NCBI GenBank assembly: GCA_016786725.1
Contig: JAEUVU010000013.1
Coordinates: forward strand, 1-64,000
Length of the DNA stretch: 64,000 nucleotides
Source: Ferruginibacter sp.
Lineage (GTDB): Bacteria; Bacteroidota; Bacteroidia; Chitinophagales; Chitinophagaceae
Direction of reading: 5' to 3'
Both the position numbers and the translations under genes were made by a program. Below, piece after piece: positions 8,854-17,730 of the stretch; position 1 is the stretch's first letter; each line of letters starts with the position of its first letter. The notes below the pieces were generated by a model, which worked only from the letters and a program-made list of their open reading frames with translations, had not been told where the DNA came from and made no database searches.

Positions 8854-8890
8854 AGGCTGGCTGAGTTGTAACTCAGCCAGCCTGTCCTTT
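8854..8890. terminator. Bidirectional terminator between convergent genes
   Basis: Perfect 14-bp stem AGGCTGGCTGAGTT / AACTCAGCCAGCCT with a 2-nt loop, flanked by A and T runs. It serves both the Ig-repeat lipoprotein (plus) and the ParA gene (minus). Confidence 0.9.
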
Positions 8891-8897
8891 TTGTTTT

Positions 8898-9638
8898 TTA
8901 CAGTACTCCCTCCTTGATCTCCGTCCATAATTCTCTATAGCAACTGGCTGCATAACTGCTGTTTGCAAATTCCATGATGGGCGCTTTGTGTACACCCATT
9001 TTTTCTACATCGCTTAAATAAGGAATGTAATTCTGGAAAAATCGTTTGTCTTTATACAGTTCTTCCATAATCTCATTGTGCAGGTTTTTGCGCAGGTCGG
9101 TCATGGTGAAAAAGCACATCATCTTGCTGATGTCTAATGATTTTTCTTTAAAATAATCCTTTACCATATTATAAGTGCGTATGGAAAGTGTCGTAGGAAT
9201 AACCGGCATCAAAACAATGTCTGCAGCGTTAAAAATATTTTCGCTGAGGGCGCTAAAACCCGGCGGGCAGTCAATAAAAACAAAATCATATTCCTTGTCC
9301 AGCTGTTTTAAAATACCTTTCAACCGGTTCTTGTTTCCCTTCATTTCTTCCAGCATAATGTCGAAGCTTTTGCTGCTGTTATCGGCCGGTATCACATCCA
9401 GCAGTTCAAAATCAGTACTCATGATGGCACTCTCCAGGTCGGCATCTTTGGTAACTAATTTTTTTATACCCGGATGTGTTTTAGGTTTTGCTTTATAGTA
9501 AAAAGTAGATGATCCCTGCGGATCAATATCCCATAAAAGGGTTTTAAAACCATCGGCGGCAGCCAGGTAAGCAAAATTTACACAACTGGCGGTTTTACCA
9601 ACACCACCTTTAAGGTTGTACAAAGCAATCGTTGTCAT
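8898..9638 (-). CDS. ParA/MinD-family ATPase, orphan
   Basis: A 246-residue ParA-type ATPase. The deviant Walker A KGGVGKTA lies at residues 10-17, Walker A' is in WDIDPQGSST, and Walker B is FVFIDCPPG. ParA proteins dimerise on ATP and bind DNA non-specifically to position chromosomes, plasmids or other cargo. No parB, parS-like array or cargo gene is adjacent: the neighbours are the Ig-repeat lipoprotein and a VOC gene. The chromosome-partitioning pair is usually parA-parB together, so this copy is probably a separate paralogue with an unknown partner. Confidence 0.85.
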   Translation of the reverse strand: MTTIALYNLKGGVGKTASCVNFAYLAAADGFKTLLWDIDPQGSSTFYYKAKPKTHPGIKKLVTKDADLESAIMSTDFELLDVIPADNSSKSFDIMLEEMKGNKNRLKGILKQLDKEYDFVFIDCPPGFSALSENIFNAADIVLMPVIPTTLSIRTYNMVKDYFKEKSLDISKMMCFFTMTDLRKNLHNEIMEELYKDKRFFQNYIPYLSDVEKMGVHKAPIMEFANSSYAASCYRELWTEIKEGVL

Positions 9639-9700
9639 ACAATATTGTTTTATTGATAAGGAGGGTTAAGATAGGAAATTATTTTAAAATTTTACTATGA

Positions 9701-9756
9701 CCTCACCCCGTTTCCCTCTCCAAAGGAGAGGGGAACGGAGCTTTCGGTTGTGAGAG
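9701..9756. repeat. CCCTCTCC-AAA-GGAGAGGG palindromic repeat
   Basis: CCCTCTCC (9714-9721) and GGAGAGGG (9725-9732) flank AAA. The pairing extends outward as CCGTT/AACGG and CTCAC/GTGAG. It lies in the divergent region between the parA-like and VOC genes. This word is familiar from many Bacteroidota intergenic regions, but only one copy is in the window. Confidence 0.65.
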
Positions 9757-9810
9757 CCTGAAATTATCTTCAATTTTTTTACCTTACAGAAACAATTTAA
9801 TTGGATTTTT

Positions 9811-10185
9811 ATGAAGATTCCATCTCAATACAACTGTGTTATGCCCTACCTGATAATACCCGATGCAGCCGGGTTTGTGGGTTTTATGAAAGAAGTGTTT
9901 GGTGCCGAAGAGCAGATCATTGTTCCCCGAAGCGAAGGTGTTATTATGCATGGGGAGTTACGCATTGGCGATTCGGTGATTATGTTTGCCGATGTAACAC
10001 CGGAGTTTGAGGCCAGGCCCGCCGGTATCTTTATTTATGTGGAAGACGTAAAAGAAACCTACCGCAAAGCATTGGCCGCCGGAGCCACTTCTGTAATGGA
10101 ATCTATACAGCAGCCTTACGGATTTACCTGCGGCTTTAAAGACCGGTTTGGGAACGACTGGTGGCCGACTGAAGGAGAACAGTAA
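9811..10185 (+). CDS. VOC-family protein (PhnB/glyoxalase-like)
   Basis: A 124-residue vicinal-oxygen-chelate protein. It contains the paired beta-alpha-beta-beta-beta halves of the PhnB-type branch: YLIIPDAAGFVGFMKEVFG at the start, HGELRIGDSVIMFAD in the middle, and a C-terminal GFKDRFGNDWW that marks the group. Metal ligands cannot be assigned with confidence. Substrate is unknown; members range from lyases to non-catalytic binders. Start ATG 9811 follows a repeat-rich divergent region. Confidence 0.8.
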   Translation: MKIPSQYNCVMPYLIIPDAAGFVGFMKEVFGAEEQIIVPRSEGVIMHGELRIGDSVIMFADVTPEFEARPAGIFIYVEDVKETYRKALAAGATSVMESIQQPYGFTCGFKDRFGNDWWPTEGEQ

Positions 10186-10187
10186 GG

Positions 10188-10236
10188 TTTTCACGAAGAG
10201 AACGTAAAGGAGCAAAGGGACCAGGGAGGTCTTTGC
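10188..10236. repeat. CGCAAAG-family repeat, degenerate copy
   Basis: TTTCACGAAGAGAACGTAAA continues into GAGCAAAGG, with GCAAAG (10212-10217) facing CTTTGC (10231-10236). The word resembles the better copies at 37712, 53671 and 59568. It lies between the convergent VOC genes, and its right arm touches the stop of the second one. Confidence 0.5.
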
Positions 10237-10592
10237 TATACTCCCTGCCCGAAAGTAAGCAGGTTATTGTCAGGATCTAGAACAGAAAATTCTTTTTGTC
10301 CCCAGGGTTTTAAAATAAGTTTTCCATTGGGGTGTATGGCTGTGTTATTGTTCAGCAGCCATTGGTAAAAGCCATCAATATCATCGGTACGCAGGTAAAC
10401 CTGCCCATAATTTTCTGTTAGGTTCAACTGTGTAAAAAGAAAAAAATGTAACTGTACATTGTCTTTCTGCATCATAAGGTATTCTTCATGTGCATCGCTG
10501 CCAAACTGCTTAAAACCTAACTGGCTGATGTAATATTCCCTGGTAACCGCTTTGTTGCGCATGGGCAGTTTAGGATTGGCCTGTGTGAGCAT
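10236..10592 (-). CDS. VOC-family, bleomycin-resistance-like protein
   Basis: A 118-residue VOC protein resembling the bleomycin-binding branch: early alpha-beta unit REYYISQLGFKQFG, central VQLHFFLF, then VYLRTDDIDGFYQWL, and a final FSVLDPDNNLLTFGQ. Such proteins either sequester glycopeptide-type drugs as dimers or have unrelated ligands, so a resistance role is not established here. It is convergent with the other VOC gene, and the two differ clearly in sequence. Confidence 0.8.
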   Translation of the reverse strand: MLTQANPKLPMRNKAVTREYYISQLGFKQFGSDAHEEYLMMQKDNVQLHFFLFTQLNLTENYGQVYLRTDDIDGFYQWLLNNNTAIHPNGKLILKPWGQKEFSVLDPDNNLLTFGQGV

Positions 10593-10641
10593 TTTTCGTC
10601 ATTGTATGTTTATAAATGTAAATCTTATTGTTGAGGAAAAA

Positions 10642-12681
10642 CTACCCCTTCATCCCCTCCAGTTCCTTCTGCATCCTGAACATCTCATCCCTGAGCCGTG
10701 CGGCTTCCATAAAGTCCATGTCTTTGGCAGCTTTGGTCATTTCTTTTTTTGTTTTGGCAATGGCTTTCTCCAATTGCGGAATGGTAGTGTAAACAGCCTG
10801 GTCTTCTGCGGCTACGGTTACCAGTTCTTCATCAGGCGCAATAGAATAAGGGTTTGACGGGTCGTAGCCTTTTACATCCAGCACCGATGTTTGAGCAATG
10901 ATCTGCTCGGTGCTTTTTTTAATGGTAGTGGGAGTGATATTATGAAGTGTATTGTAAGCGATCTGTTTTTCCCGACGGCGGTTGGTTTCGTCAATGGTCT
11001 TCTGCATACTCTCTGTCATGGTGTCGGCATAAAAAATTACAAGCCCTTCGGCATTGCGGGCTGCACGGCCAGCCGTTTGCGTAAGGCTTTTTTCGTTGCG
11101 CAGAAAACCTTCTTTATCGGCATCTAAAATAGCAACAAGCGAAACTTCTGGAAGATCTAAACCTTCTCTTAATAAATTAACGCCTACCAGCACATCAATT
11201 ACACCAAGCCTGAGTTCACGGAGGATTTCAATTCTCTCCAGTGTATCCACTTCGCTGTGTATGTACTTGCTTTTTATGTTGATGCGGTGCAGGTATTTGT
11301 CCATTTCCTCTGCCATACGTTTGGTGAGGGTGGTAACCAAAACACGGTTGCCCTTAGTAACACGTTTATCAATTTCATCCAGCAGGTCATCTATCTGGTT
11401 GATGGAAGGACGTACTTCAATCGGCGGATCTAACAAACCGGTTGGCCTTACAACCTGCTCTGTCACTACACCTTCGCATTGCTGTAACTCGTATTCGCCG
11501 GGAGTTGCAGAAACATAAATGGTTTGGTTGAGCAATCCTTCAAACTCAGTAAAATTAAGCGGCCTGTTATCTAATGCCGATGGCAGGCGAAAACCATAAT
11601 CAACAAGAATTAATTTACGGCTCCTGTCGCCGCCATACATACCGCTTACCTGCGGAATGGTCTGGTGACTTTCATCTATGATGCAGATAAAATCCCTGGG
11701 AAAATAATCAAGCAAACAGAATGGCCGGGTGCCGGGTTTGCGCCTGTCAAAAAAACGGGAGTAGTTTTCAATGCCATTGCAATAACCCAGCTCTCTTATC
11801 ATTTCCAAATCGTAATTCACCCGTTCGCTGATGCGTTGTGCTTCTATGTATTTGTTGCTGTTCTTAAAATATAATTCCTGTGCTGCAGCTTCGTCCTGTA
11901 TCTCATGAATCACCTGTTGCAGCACATCTTTAGGCGCTACGTATAAATTGGCAGGGAAGATGGCAGCATGCTCTACACTGCTGATACGCTTGCCGGTCTT
12001 CAGTTCCAGGGTTTCAATGGTTTCAATTTCATCGCCAAAGAAAGTGATGCGGTAACCAAAATCAACATAGGGTAAATTAATATCAATGGTATCGCCTTTA
12101 ACACGGAATGTGCCTCTTGTAAAATCGCCTTCGCTTCTGTTGTATAAAGAATTTACCAGCGCATGCAAAAACCCCTGCCTTGATATTACCTGGTTTTGGT
12201 GAATGCGGATGATACCATTTTCGTAATCCGTTGGGTTGCCCATACCATAGATGCAGCTTACACTGGCAACAATGATGATATCTCTTCTGCCACTTAGTAA
12301 TTGTGCGGTTGCCTGCAGTCTTAACTTATCAAGCTCTTCATTAATGCTCAGGTCTTTTTCAATGTAAGTATTGCTTACCGGCATATAAGCTTCGGGCTGG
12401 TAGTAATCGTAGTAGCTTACAAAATACCCAACCGCATTTTCAGGAAAGAATTGTTTGAACTCGCCATACAACTGTGCAACCAGTGTTTTGTTATGTGTGA
12501 TAACCAGCGTGGGCTTTTGTGTATTCTGTATCACATTAGCCATGGTAAAGGTTTTACCGCTGCCGGTAACACCTAGTAAGGTTTGGTAACGTTCGCCGTT
12601 TAAAATACCATCCGTTAACTGCTGAATGGCAGACGGCTGATCGCCGGAAGGTGTGTATGATGACTGGAGTTGAAAAGGCAT
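10642..12681 (-). CDS. uvrB: Excinuclease ABC subunit B
   Basis: A 679-residue UvrB, the damage-verifying helicase-like subunit of nucleotide excision repair, loaded by UvrA and partnering UvrC. Walker A is GVTGSGKT (37-44). The beta-hairpin that clamps damaged DNA is near YYDYYQPEAY. The central domain shows DESHQTIPQVSGMYGGDRSRK, and helicase motifs V/VI show LLREGLDLPEVSLV and QTAGRAARN. A C-terminal UVR motif (about 640-675, MDFMEAARLRDEMFRM) contacts UvrC. Length and start are normal. The gene stands alone downstream of a GGTTGCCAACC repeat. Confidence 0.97.
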   Translation of the reverse strand: MPFQLQSSYTPSGDQPSAIQQLTDGILNGERYQTLLGVTGSGKTFTMANVIQNTQKPTLVITHNKTLVAQLYGEFKQFFPENAVGYFVSYYDYYQPEAYMPVSNTYIEKDLSINEELDKLRLQATAQLLSGRRDIIIVASVSCIYGMGNPTDYENGIIRIHQNQVISRQGFLHALVNSLYNRSEGDFTRGTFRVKGDTIDINLPYVDFGYRITFFGDEIETIETLELKTGKRISSVEHAAIFPANLYVAPKDVLQQVIHEIQDEAAAQELYFKNSNKYIEAQRISERVNYDLEMIRELGYCNGIENYSRFFDRRKPGTRPFCLLDYFPRDFICIIDESHQTIPQVSGMYGGDRSRKLILVDYGFRLPSALDNRPLNFTEFEGLLNQTIYVSATPGEYELQQCEGVVTEQVVRPTGLLDPPIEVRPSINQIDDLLDEIDKRVTKGNRVLVTTLTKRMAEEMDKYLHRINIKSKYIHSEVDTLERIEILRELRLGVIDVLVGVNLLREGLDLPEVSLVAILDADKEGFLRNEKSLTQTAGRAARNAEGLVIFYADTMTESMQKTIDETNRRREKQIAYNTLHNITPTTIKKSTEQIIAQTSVLDVKGYDPSNPYSIAPDEELVTVAAEDQAVYTTIPQLEKAIAKTKKEMTKAAKDMDFMEAARLRDEMFRMQKELEGMKG

Positions 12682-12725
12682 AATTACAGACTTGCAATTT
12701 ACAAAAGCTTAGTGAAGGTTAGCGA

Positions 12726-12788
12726 AGGGTTGCCAACCTTTATAAAACCCGTTTAACTAAGAATCTGTTATCAAAGGTTGGCAACCCT
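12726..12788. repeat. GGTTGCCAACC inverted repeat, copy 2
   Basis: AGGGTTGCCAACCTTT (12726-12741) and its perfect reverse complement (12773-12788) are separated by 31 bases, between uvrB and the small membrane protein gene. It shares the 16-nt word with the copy at 5871-5903. Confidence 0.85.
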
Positions 12789-12807
12789 ATTTTAATTTAT
12801 CAGCCTC

Positions 12808-13080
12808 CTATTTATCAACTTCCTGCTTTCTTATAAACCAGGCAATAGTAAAAGAAGGGATAATATCCGTATATGGAATAACTTCTTCTAAAAAGGTAAG
12901 CACCCCGCCAATCATACCAAATCTGCCTCCAAATAATGTGTAAAACAAAAAGCCGGATATGGGCGCCCAAACCACATCAGCAAACTCACCCAGTGCAGGA
13001 ATAAGGTAACTGGCCATACCAATCACATCCAGCAAAATACAAAGAGCAATATTGGGTACAAATGTTTTCTTTTTTTTCAT
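12808..13080 (-). CDS. Small membrane protein, conserved hypothetical
   Basis: A 90-residue protein with a Lys-rich start (MKKKKTFVPN), two or three hydrophobic segments (about 10-30, 38-58, 68-82) and a charged C-terminus (RKQEVDK). The positive start suggests an N-in inner-membrane topology. I see no catalytic motif and can assign no function. It lies divergent from typA, with the typA promoter in the 206-base gap. Confidence 0.65.
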   Translation of the reverse strand: MKKKKTFVPNIALCILLDVIGMASYLIPALGEFADVVWAPISGFLFYTLFGGRFGMIGGVLTFLEEVIPYTDIIPSFTIAWFIRKQEVDK

Positions 13081-13167
13081 AACTGTAATAACACCTGGGT
13101 TTTGTTAATGGTTGATACTTAAAACAGTTAAAAACCTGCATATCGTGATATTAATGTTCAATTAACC

Positions 13168-13197
13168 TTGCCATCCGGCTGTTTTAACCTACCTTTG
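13168..13197 (+). promoter_or_regulatory. Bacteroidota-type promoter of typA
   Basis: A TTG at 13168-13170 (-33 element) and an exact TACCTTTG at 13190-13197 (-7 element, consensus TAnnTTTG) are 19 bases apart. This implies a leader of about 80 bases before the ATG at 13287. Confidence 0.65.
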
Positions 13198-13286
13198 CGC
13201 CCTTAAAAACAGCTACAGGACATTAAAGTGATGAATCGGCTTTTGTTTTGTCACACCAACCGGCTTGTAGCACCAAGAAACGAATT

Positions 13287-15098
13287 ATGAATATCCGCAA
13301 CATTGCCATTATTGCCCACGTAGATCACGGTAAAACAACACTGGTTGACAAGATACTGCATAGTACCAATATCTTTCGTGAAAACCAGGAAACCGGTGAA
13401 CTGATCATGGATAATAATGATCTTGAAAGAGAAAGAGGCATTACCATTTTCAGCAAGAACGTATCTGTAACCTACAAAGGCATTAAAATTAATGTGATTG
13501 ATACCCCGGGCCACAGTGACTTTGGCGGTGAGGTTGAACGTGTGTTAAAAATGGCTGATGGTGTTTTGCTGCTGGTAGATGCTTTTGAAGGCCCCATGCC
13601 GCAAACACGTTTTGTGTTGCAGAAAGCGTTGCAGTTAGGTTTGCACCCGATTGTAATTATTAATAAAGTGGATAAGGAGAACTGCCGTCCGGATGAAGTG
13701 CATGATGCGGTTTTTGAATTATTTTTTAACCTGGATGCAACTGAAGAGCAATTGGATTTTCCTACTATTTACGGCAGCAGCAAGCAGGGCTGGATGAATA
13801 CTTCTTTAACGCCAACGGAAAATATCCTGCCTCTAATGGATGCGATATTAGAGCATGTGCCAGAGCCAAAAGTGAGCGAAGGAACTTTGCAGATGCAGAT
13901 CACTTCGCTTGACTATTCTTCTTTCTTAGGCAGAATTGCTGTGGGTAAAGTTGCCAGGGGAACAGTAAAAGAAGGCCAGCAAATTGCTTTGGTGCAGGCT
14001 GATGGCGGCATCAAAAAACTGAAAATAAAAGAACTGTACACTTTTGAAGCGCTTGGTAAAAAGAAAGCAACAGAAGTAAGTGCAGGTGATATTTGTGCAT
14101 TGGTAGGTTTGGAAGAATTTAACATCGGAGATACGGTTTGTGATGCTGAATTTCCGGAAGCGTTACCAGTTATTAGTGTTGACGAGCCAACCATGAGTAT
14201 GATGTTCAGCATCAACAACTCACCGTTCTTTGGCCGTGAAGGAAAATTTGTAACAAGCCGCCACCTGCGTGACAGGCTGATGAAAGAAACAGAAAAAAAC
14301 CTGGCTTTAAAAGTAGAAGACACAGACAGTGCTGACAGCTTTTTGGTTTATGGCCGTGGTATTTTGCACCTGGGCATATTGGTTGAAACCATGCGCCGTG
14401 AGGGATTTGAGTTAACCGTTGGTAACCCGCAGGTATTGGTAAAAGAGATAGATGGAAAAAAATGCGAGCCTTATGAAACGCTGGTAGTTGATGTACCTGC
14501 TGAATTCAGCGGCAAAGTGATTGACCTGGTTACACAACGCAAAGGTGAAATGCTGATCATGGAAAGCAAGGGGGAAATGCAGCATCTGGAGTTTGATATC
14601 CCATCACGTGGTTTGATCGGCCTGCGCAGCAATATGCTTACCAGCACTGCAGGCGAAGCTGTAATGGCTCATCGTTTTACTGATTACAGGCCATGGAAAG
14701 GAAATATTCCCGGAAGGAACAATGGCGTTTTATTATCTAAGAACACAGAAAAAACAACAGCATACTCTATTGATAAGTTACAGGACAGGGGCAGGTTTTT
14801 TGTTGATCCGGGAGATGAAGTGTATGCAGGCCAGATCATTGCAGAACATATCAAACCAGGCGATCTGAACGTAAATGCAACCGAGCCAAAGAAATTAACC
14901 AACCACCGTGCAAGCGGCAGTGATGATGCAAGCCGTGCTGCACCAAAAATTCAGATGACTTTGGAAGAGTGCATGGAATACATTCAGCAGGATGAGTGTA
15001 TTGAGGTTACTCCAAAAAGCATCCGTATGCGTAAAGTTGTGCTGGATGAAAATGAGCGCAACAAGCTATCAAAGATGATGAAGAGTGAACCTGCTTAA
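13287..15098 (+). CDS. typA: Ribosome-associated GTPase BipA/TypA
   Basis: A 603-residue translational GTPase needed for ribosome assembly and growth under stress. G1 is AHVDHGKT near residue 10, G2 ERGITIF, G3 DTPGHSDF and G4 NKVD, followed by EF-Tu-like domain II, two EF-G-like domains and the BipA-specific C-terminal domain with NMLTSTAGEAVM and FTDYRPWKG. The frame opens further upstream at a TTG (13248), but ATG 13287 (MNIRNIAIIAHVDHG) is the family start. It has its own promoter and is convergent with the glycosyltransferase gene at 15108. Confidence 0.97.
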   Translation: MNIRNIAIIAHVDHGKTTLVDKILHSTNIFRENQETGELIMDNNDLERERGITIFSKNVSVTYKGIKINVIDTPGHSDFGGEVERVLKMADGVLLLVDAFEGPMPQTRFVLQKALQLGLHPIVIINKVDKENCRPDEVHDAVFELFFNLDATEEQLDFPTIYGSSKQGWMNTSLTPTENILPLMDAILEHVPEPKVSEGTLQMQITSLDYSSFLGRIAVGKVARGTVKEGQQIALVQADGGIKKLKIKELYTFEALGKKKATEVSAGDICALVGLEEFNIGDTVCDAEFPEALPVISVDEPTMSMMFSINNSPFFGREGKFVTSRHLRDRLMKETEKNLALKVEDTDSADSFLVYGRGILHLGILVETMRREGFELTVGNPQVLVKEIDGKKCEPYETLVVDVPAEFSGKVIDLVTQRKGEMLIMESKGEMQHLEFDIPSRGLIGLRSNMLTSTAGEAVMAHRFTDYRPWKGNIPGRNNGVLLSKNTEKTTAYSIDKLQDRGRFFVDPGDEVYAGQIIAEHIKPGDLNVNATEPKKLTNHRASGSDDASRAAPKIQMTLEECMEYIQQDECIEVTPKSIRMRKVVLDENERNKLSKMMKSEPA

Positions 15099-15107
15099 AC
15101 CGGTTCA

Positions 15108-16214
15108 TTAAGATATATAACTCCTCAAAATGTCCGCAATCTTTTCTTCATAAGGTTGCGGATATTTTTTTAGGAAAGTTTCAAAAGCATTCTTACCCAT
15201 GGCAGCCCAGTTGTTTTTTTGTTGCCAGCAGTTTTCCATCGCTTCATCTATTTTTTCAACAGTTACCGCTGAACATATGAATCCATTAACACCATCTTCA
15301 ATCCATACAGGCATATCGCCAACTTTGCTTACCACGCATGGCCTTCCTGCTGCCATTGCTTCCACTACGCTTAAAGGCATGGCATCAATCAATGTGCATT
15401 GCAAAAGCTGGTGGCAATCAAGAAGCGCTTGTTTGATATCGGTTGTAAACCCTTTTAAAAAGACTTTGTTTTCAAGCCCTTTCTCAATAATTAATTTCTC
15501 CAGTTTCTCTTTGTCCTTTCCCTTGCCATACAAATGCAATCGCCAGTTCCTTGCTTTCCATTTGGCAGATGATAAAGTATTGATTAAAATATCCTGTGCT
15601 TTTCTTGCCGTATCCAGTTCAGCAAGCATTATCCAGGTGCAGGTGTCATCTGCAGGATATTCCCCCGGTACCGTATCAGCGGTAAATGTTATGGGATTTA
15701 CCAGTGTTTCTTTTTTTTCTATGCTGATGCTGAATTTTCTTTCAATAACCTCAAATATTTTTTGCGTGGCGCCAAAATTCATTTTAGCGCCCGATATCCA
15801 TTGCTGTAGTAATTTTTGTTTTGAAAAAGACAGTACTGCATTTTCATTGTAGTTATGGTTGAGAATAACATAAGCAGGCAGTTTTTTATAAAGGTCAATG
15901 AACGGATAATGCAGTATTTCCTCCCAACCGCCCTGGTTTACCACAGTAAGACCATACTCATGGAACGGAATTGAATTCAACGCTTTTTTTACAGTCAGTT
16001 TTTTAAAAAGCCCTTTTTTATTTGGCAATAAATAAACTGAGCAGCCGGCTTTTTTCAATTCATTGATCCGTTCTTGTTTGTCAGGCCAGTTGTAACAACC
16101 CACACCAATTTTGTAACCGTTGTTGCTCATCCATATTGCAGTACGAAACCACAATTCTTCACTACCACCCCAGGCGGCGCCATTCATTAAGGATAAAAAG
16201 AAAACCGGTCTCAT
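15108..16214 (-). CDS. Glycosyltransferase family 4
   Basis: A 368-residue GT-B glycosyltransferase. The N-terminal domain has AWGGSEELWF, a donor/acceptor loop typical of GT4. The C-terminal domain has the nucleotide-sugar signature: CTWIMLAELDTARKAQDI, then LHLYGKGKDKEKLEKLI, then DAMPLSVVEAMAAGRPCV with the E-x7-E-like acidic residues. It transfers a sugar from an activated donor during surface-glycan synthesis; donor and acceptor are unknown. The ATG directly abuts the stop of the upstream methyltransferase gene (TAA-ATG), so the two are translated as a unit. Confidence 0.88.
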   Translation of the reverse strand: MRPVFFLSLMNGAAWGGSEELWFRTAIWMSNNGYKIGVGCYNWPDKQERINELKKAGCSVYLLPNKKGLFKKLTVKKALNSIPFHEYGLTVVNQGGWEEILHYPFIDLYKKLPAYVILNHNYNENAVLSFSKQKLLQQWISGAKMNFGATQKIFEVIERKFSISIEKKETLVNPITFTADTVPGEYPADDTCTWIMLAELDTARKAQDILINTLSSAKWKARNWRLHLYGKGKDKEKLEKLIIEKGLENKVFLKGFTTDIKQALLDCHQLLQCTLIDAMPLSVVEAMAAGRPCVVSKVGDMPVWIEDGVNGFICSAVTVEKIDEAMENCWQQKNNWAAMGKNAFETFLKKYPQPYEEKIADILRSYIS

Positions 16215-16922
16215 TTATTTCTTTTTTGCAACTACCAGGTAATTTAAGGTCCACACATCATCAAAATGACGCTTATCAACCCAGATGGCAAATTTGTTGA
16301 TCAGCCAGGTGAGCTTCAGTTCCAGGAAAATAATTTTCAGGATCTTAGCCTTCAGTGTTTTGTATTTAAAGGTTGAATAAACGGTATTGATCATCATCTG
16401 GAACATGGCCGCCCATTTACCTCCATTGGCTTTTATATAATTTATTTCAAAGCCGCTTTTTTCAAACATCTCTCTGAGCCCGTGTTTTGTTACCCTGAAA
16501 AAATCATAAGGTTCTTCATGCAGTTCCCAGGTAAATGGAACCGATAGGATAAGATGCCCGCCGGGTTTAAGCACCCTGGCTGCTTCGCTGATCATCTGCT
16601 GCTGTTCAAAAACATGTTCAAGTACCTGTGTGGAGAAAACAGTTTCAAAAGAACCGCTTTCATAAGGCAGTTGGCTTGCCAGGCAAATATCATCAACTAC
16701 ATTTTCACTGCTTTGTACAGCATCGCAACCGATGGATGATGCTGTTAACGGAGCATACCACTCTTTATAGGGTTTATTGCCGCAACCGAGGTCCAGCAGG
16801 CGTTCAGTTGCATAATTATCCAGCGCATCTTTTATATCCTTCATTAAAAAATAAAGATGGATATAGTCAGGATTTTTCTTTCTAACTGTAATTCCGCTTA
16901 GCCTGGGTAAAGCCTGTCGCAT
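16215..16922 (-). CDS. Class I SAM-dependent methyltransferase (glycan cluster)
   Basis: A 235-residue methyltransferase of the Methyltransf_11 type. Motif I is LLDLGCGNKPY (about 42-52), followed by IGCD at the end of beta 2, and LPYESGSFETVFSTQVLEH for motifs II-III. Later FTWELHEEPYDFFRVTKHGL is typical of methyltransferases in polysaccharide clusters. A basic, hydrophobic C-terminal region (about 180-215) may lie on the membrane. The substrate is probably a sugar or lipid-linked glycan. It is first in a two-gene operon with the GT4 gene and divergent from the FkbM gene. Confidence 0.85.
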   Translation of the reverse strand: MRQALPRLSGITVRKKNPDYIHLYFLMKDIKDALDNYATERLLDLGCGNKPYKEWYAPLTASSIGCDAVQSSENVVDDICLASQLPYESGSFETVFSTQVLEHVFEQQQMISEAARVLKPGGHLILSVPFTWELHEEPYDFFRVTKHGLREMFEKSGFEINYIKANGGKWAAMFQMMINTVYSTFKYKTLKAKILKIIFLELKLTWLINKFAIWVDKRHFDDVWTLNYLVVAKKK

Positions 16923-16990
16923 AAATTATATTTTAATGGGCTGCTTACTAATTGTAATTTCACGGCTAAATTAATTTTTTATTTGTTCTC

Positions 16991-17728
16991 ATGTCAAGAT
17001 TTAAAAACTTACAAAAACAACTGGGGTTTTTTAAGGCGCTTACTTTTTATCGTAAAATAAAAAGCGGCAATCCGTCAAACTTAACTACAGAAAATCTTAC
17101 ACACCCGTTCGGCATACGCAACAATCCATTTGATTATGCAACTTTTGAAGAAGTGATCTTGAGAGAATCTTACAATATTTCTTTAAACTCAAAACCAAAA
17201 TATATTATTGATGGCGGCGGCAATATCGGCTTAACGGCCTGTTTTTTTGCAACCAGGTATCCCAATGCAACCGTCATTACCGTTGAACCTGATACAGAGA
17301 ATTACAAAATGCTTCAGTCAAACTGCAAACCATATTCAAATATCCAAACCCTTCGATGCGGTATATGGAAGAATAATACCAACCTGAAAATTGAGAATGC
17401 CAACGTGGGCAACAATGCTTTCACCGTAACAGAAACCAAAGAAGCTACTTCAGAAACGCTGCGGGCTGTCACCATTTCGTCTCTTATGGAGCAATTCAGT
17501 ATGCCGCATATTGATATACTGAAGCTGGATATTGAAGGATCGGAAAAGGAAGTGTTTGAAGAGGATTTCGAAAAATGGTTACCGGTAACAAAACTGCTTA
17601 TTATTGAGTTGCATGATAACATGAAGAGAGGATGCTCCCGGTCGGTTTTCAATGCGATTAATCAATACGATTTCTCTTTTGACATGAAAGGAGAGAATAT
17701 CATTTTTACAAACAACGCTTTTAACTAA
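16991..17728 (+). CDS. FkbM-family methyltransferase
   Basis: A 245-residue FkbM-type SAM-dependent methyltransferase. Motif I is YIIDGGGNIGLTACFFA (about 71-87), followed by ITVEPDTENY and the family-typical IDILKLDIEGSEKEVFE (about 170-186). FkbM enzymes O-methylate sugars or other hydroxyl groups. It is followed after two bases by the GT25 gene, so the pair probably modifies and extends the same glycan. Confidence 0.88.
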   Translation: MSRFKNLQKQLGFFKALTFYRKIKSGNPSNLTTENLTHPFGIRNNPFDYATFEEVILRESYNISLNSKPKYIIDGGGNIGLTACFFATRYPNATVITVEPDTENYKMLQSNCKPYSNIQTLRCGIWKNNTNLKIENANVGNNAFTVTETKEATSETLRAVTISSLMEQFSMPHIDILKLDIEGSEKEVFEEDFEKWLPVTKLLIIELHDNMKRGCSRSVFNAINQYDFSFDMKGENIIFTNNAFN

Positions 17729-17730
17729 CA

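Noticed and set aside
10236..10592. True bleomycin resistance gene
   Set aside because: The VOC fold is shared by many proteins with other ligands, and there is no mobile context.
15199..15852. Plus-strand frame of 217 codons over the GT4 gene
   Set aside because: Cys/Ser/Phe-rich translation typical of antisense frames; the minus-strand GT4 motifs are unambiguous.
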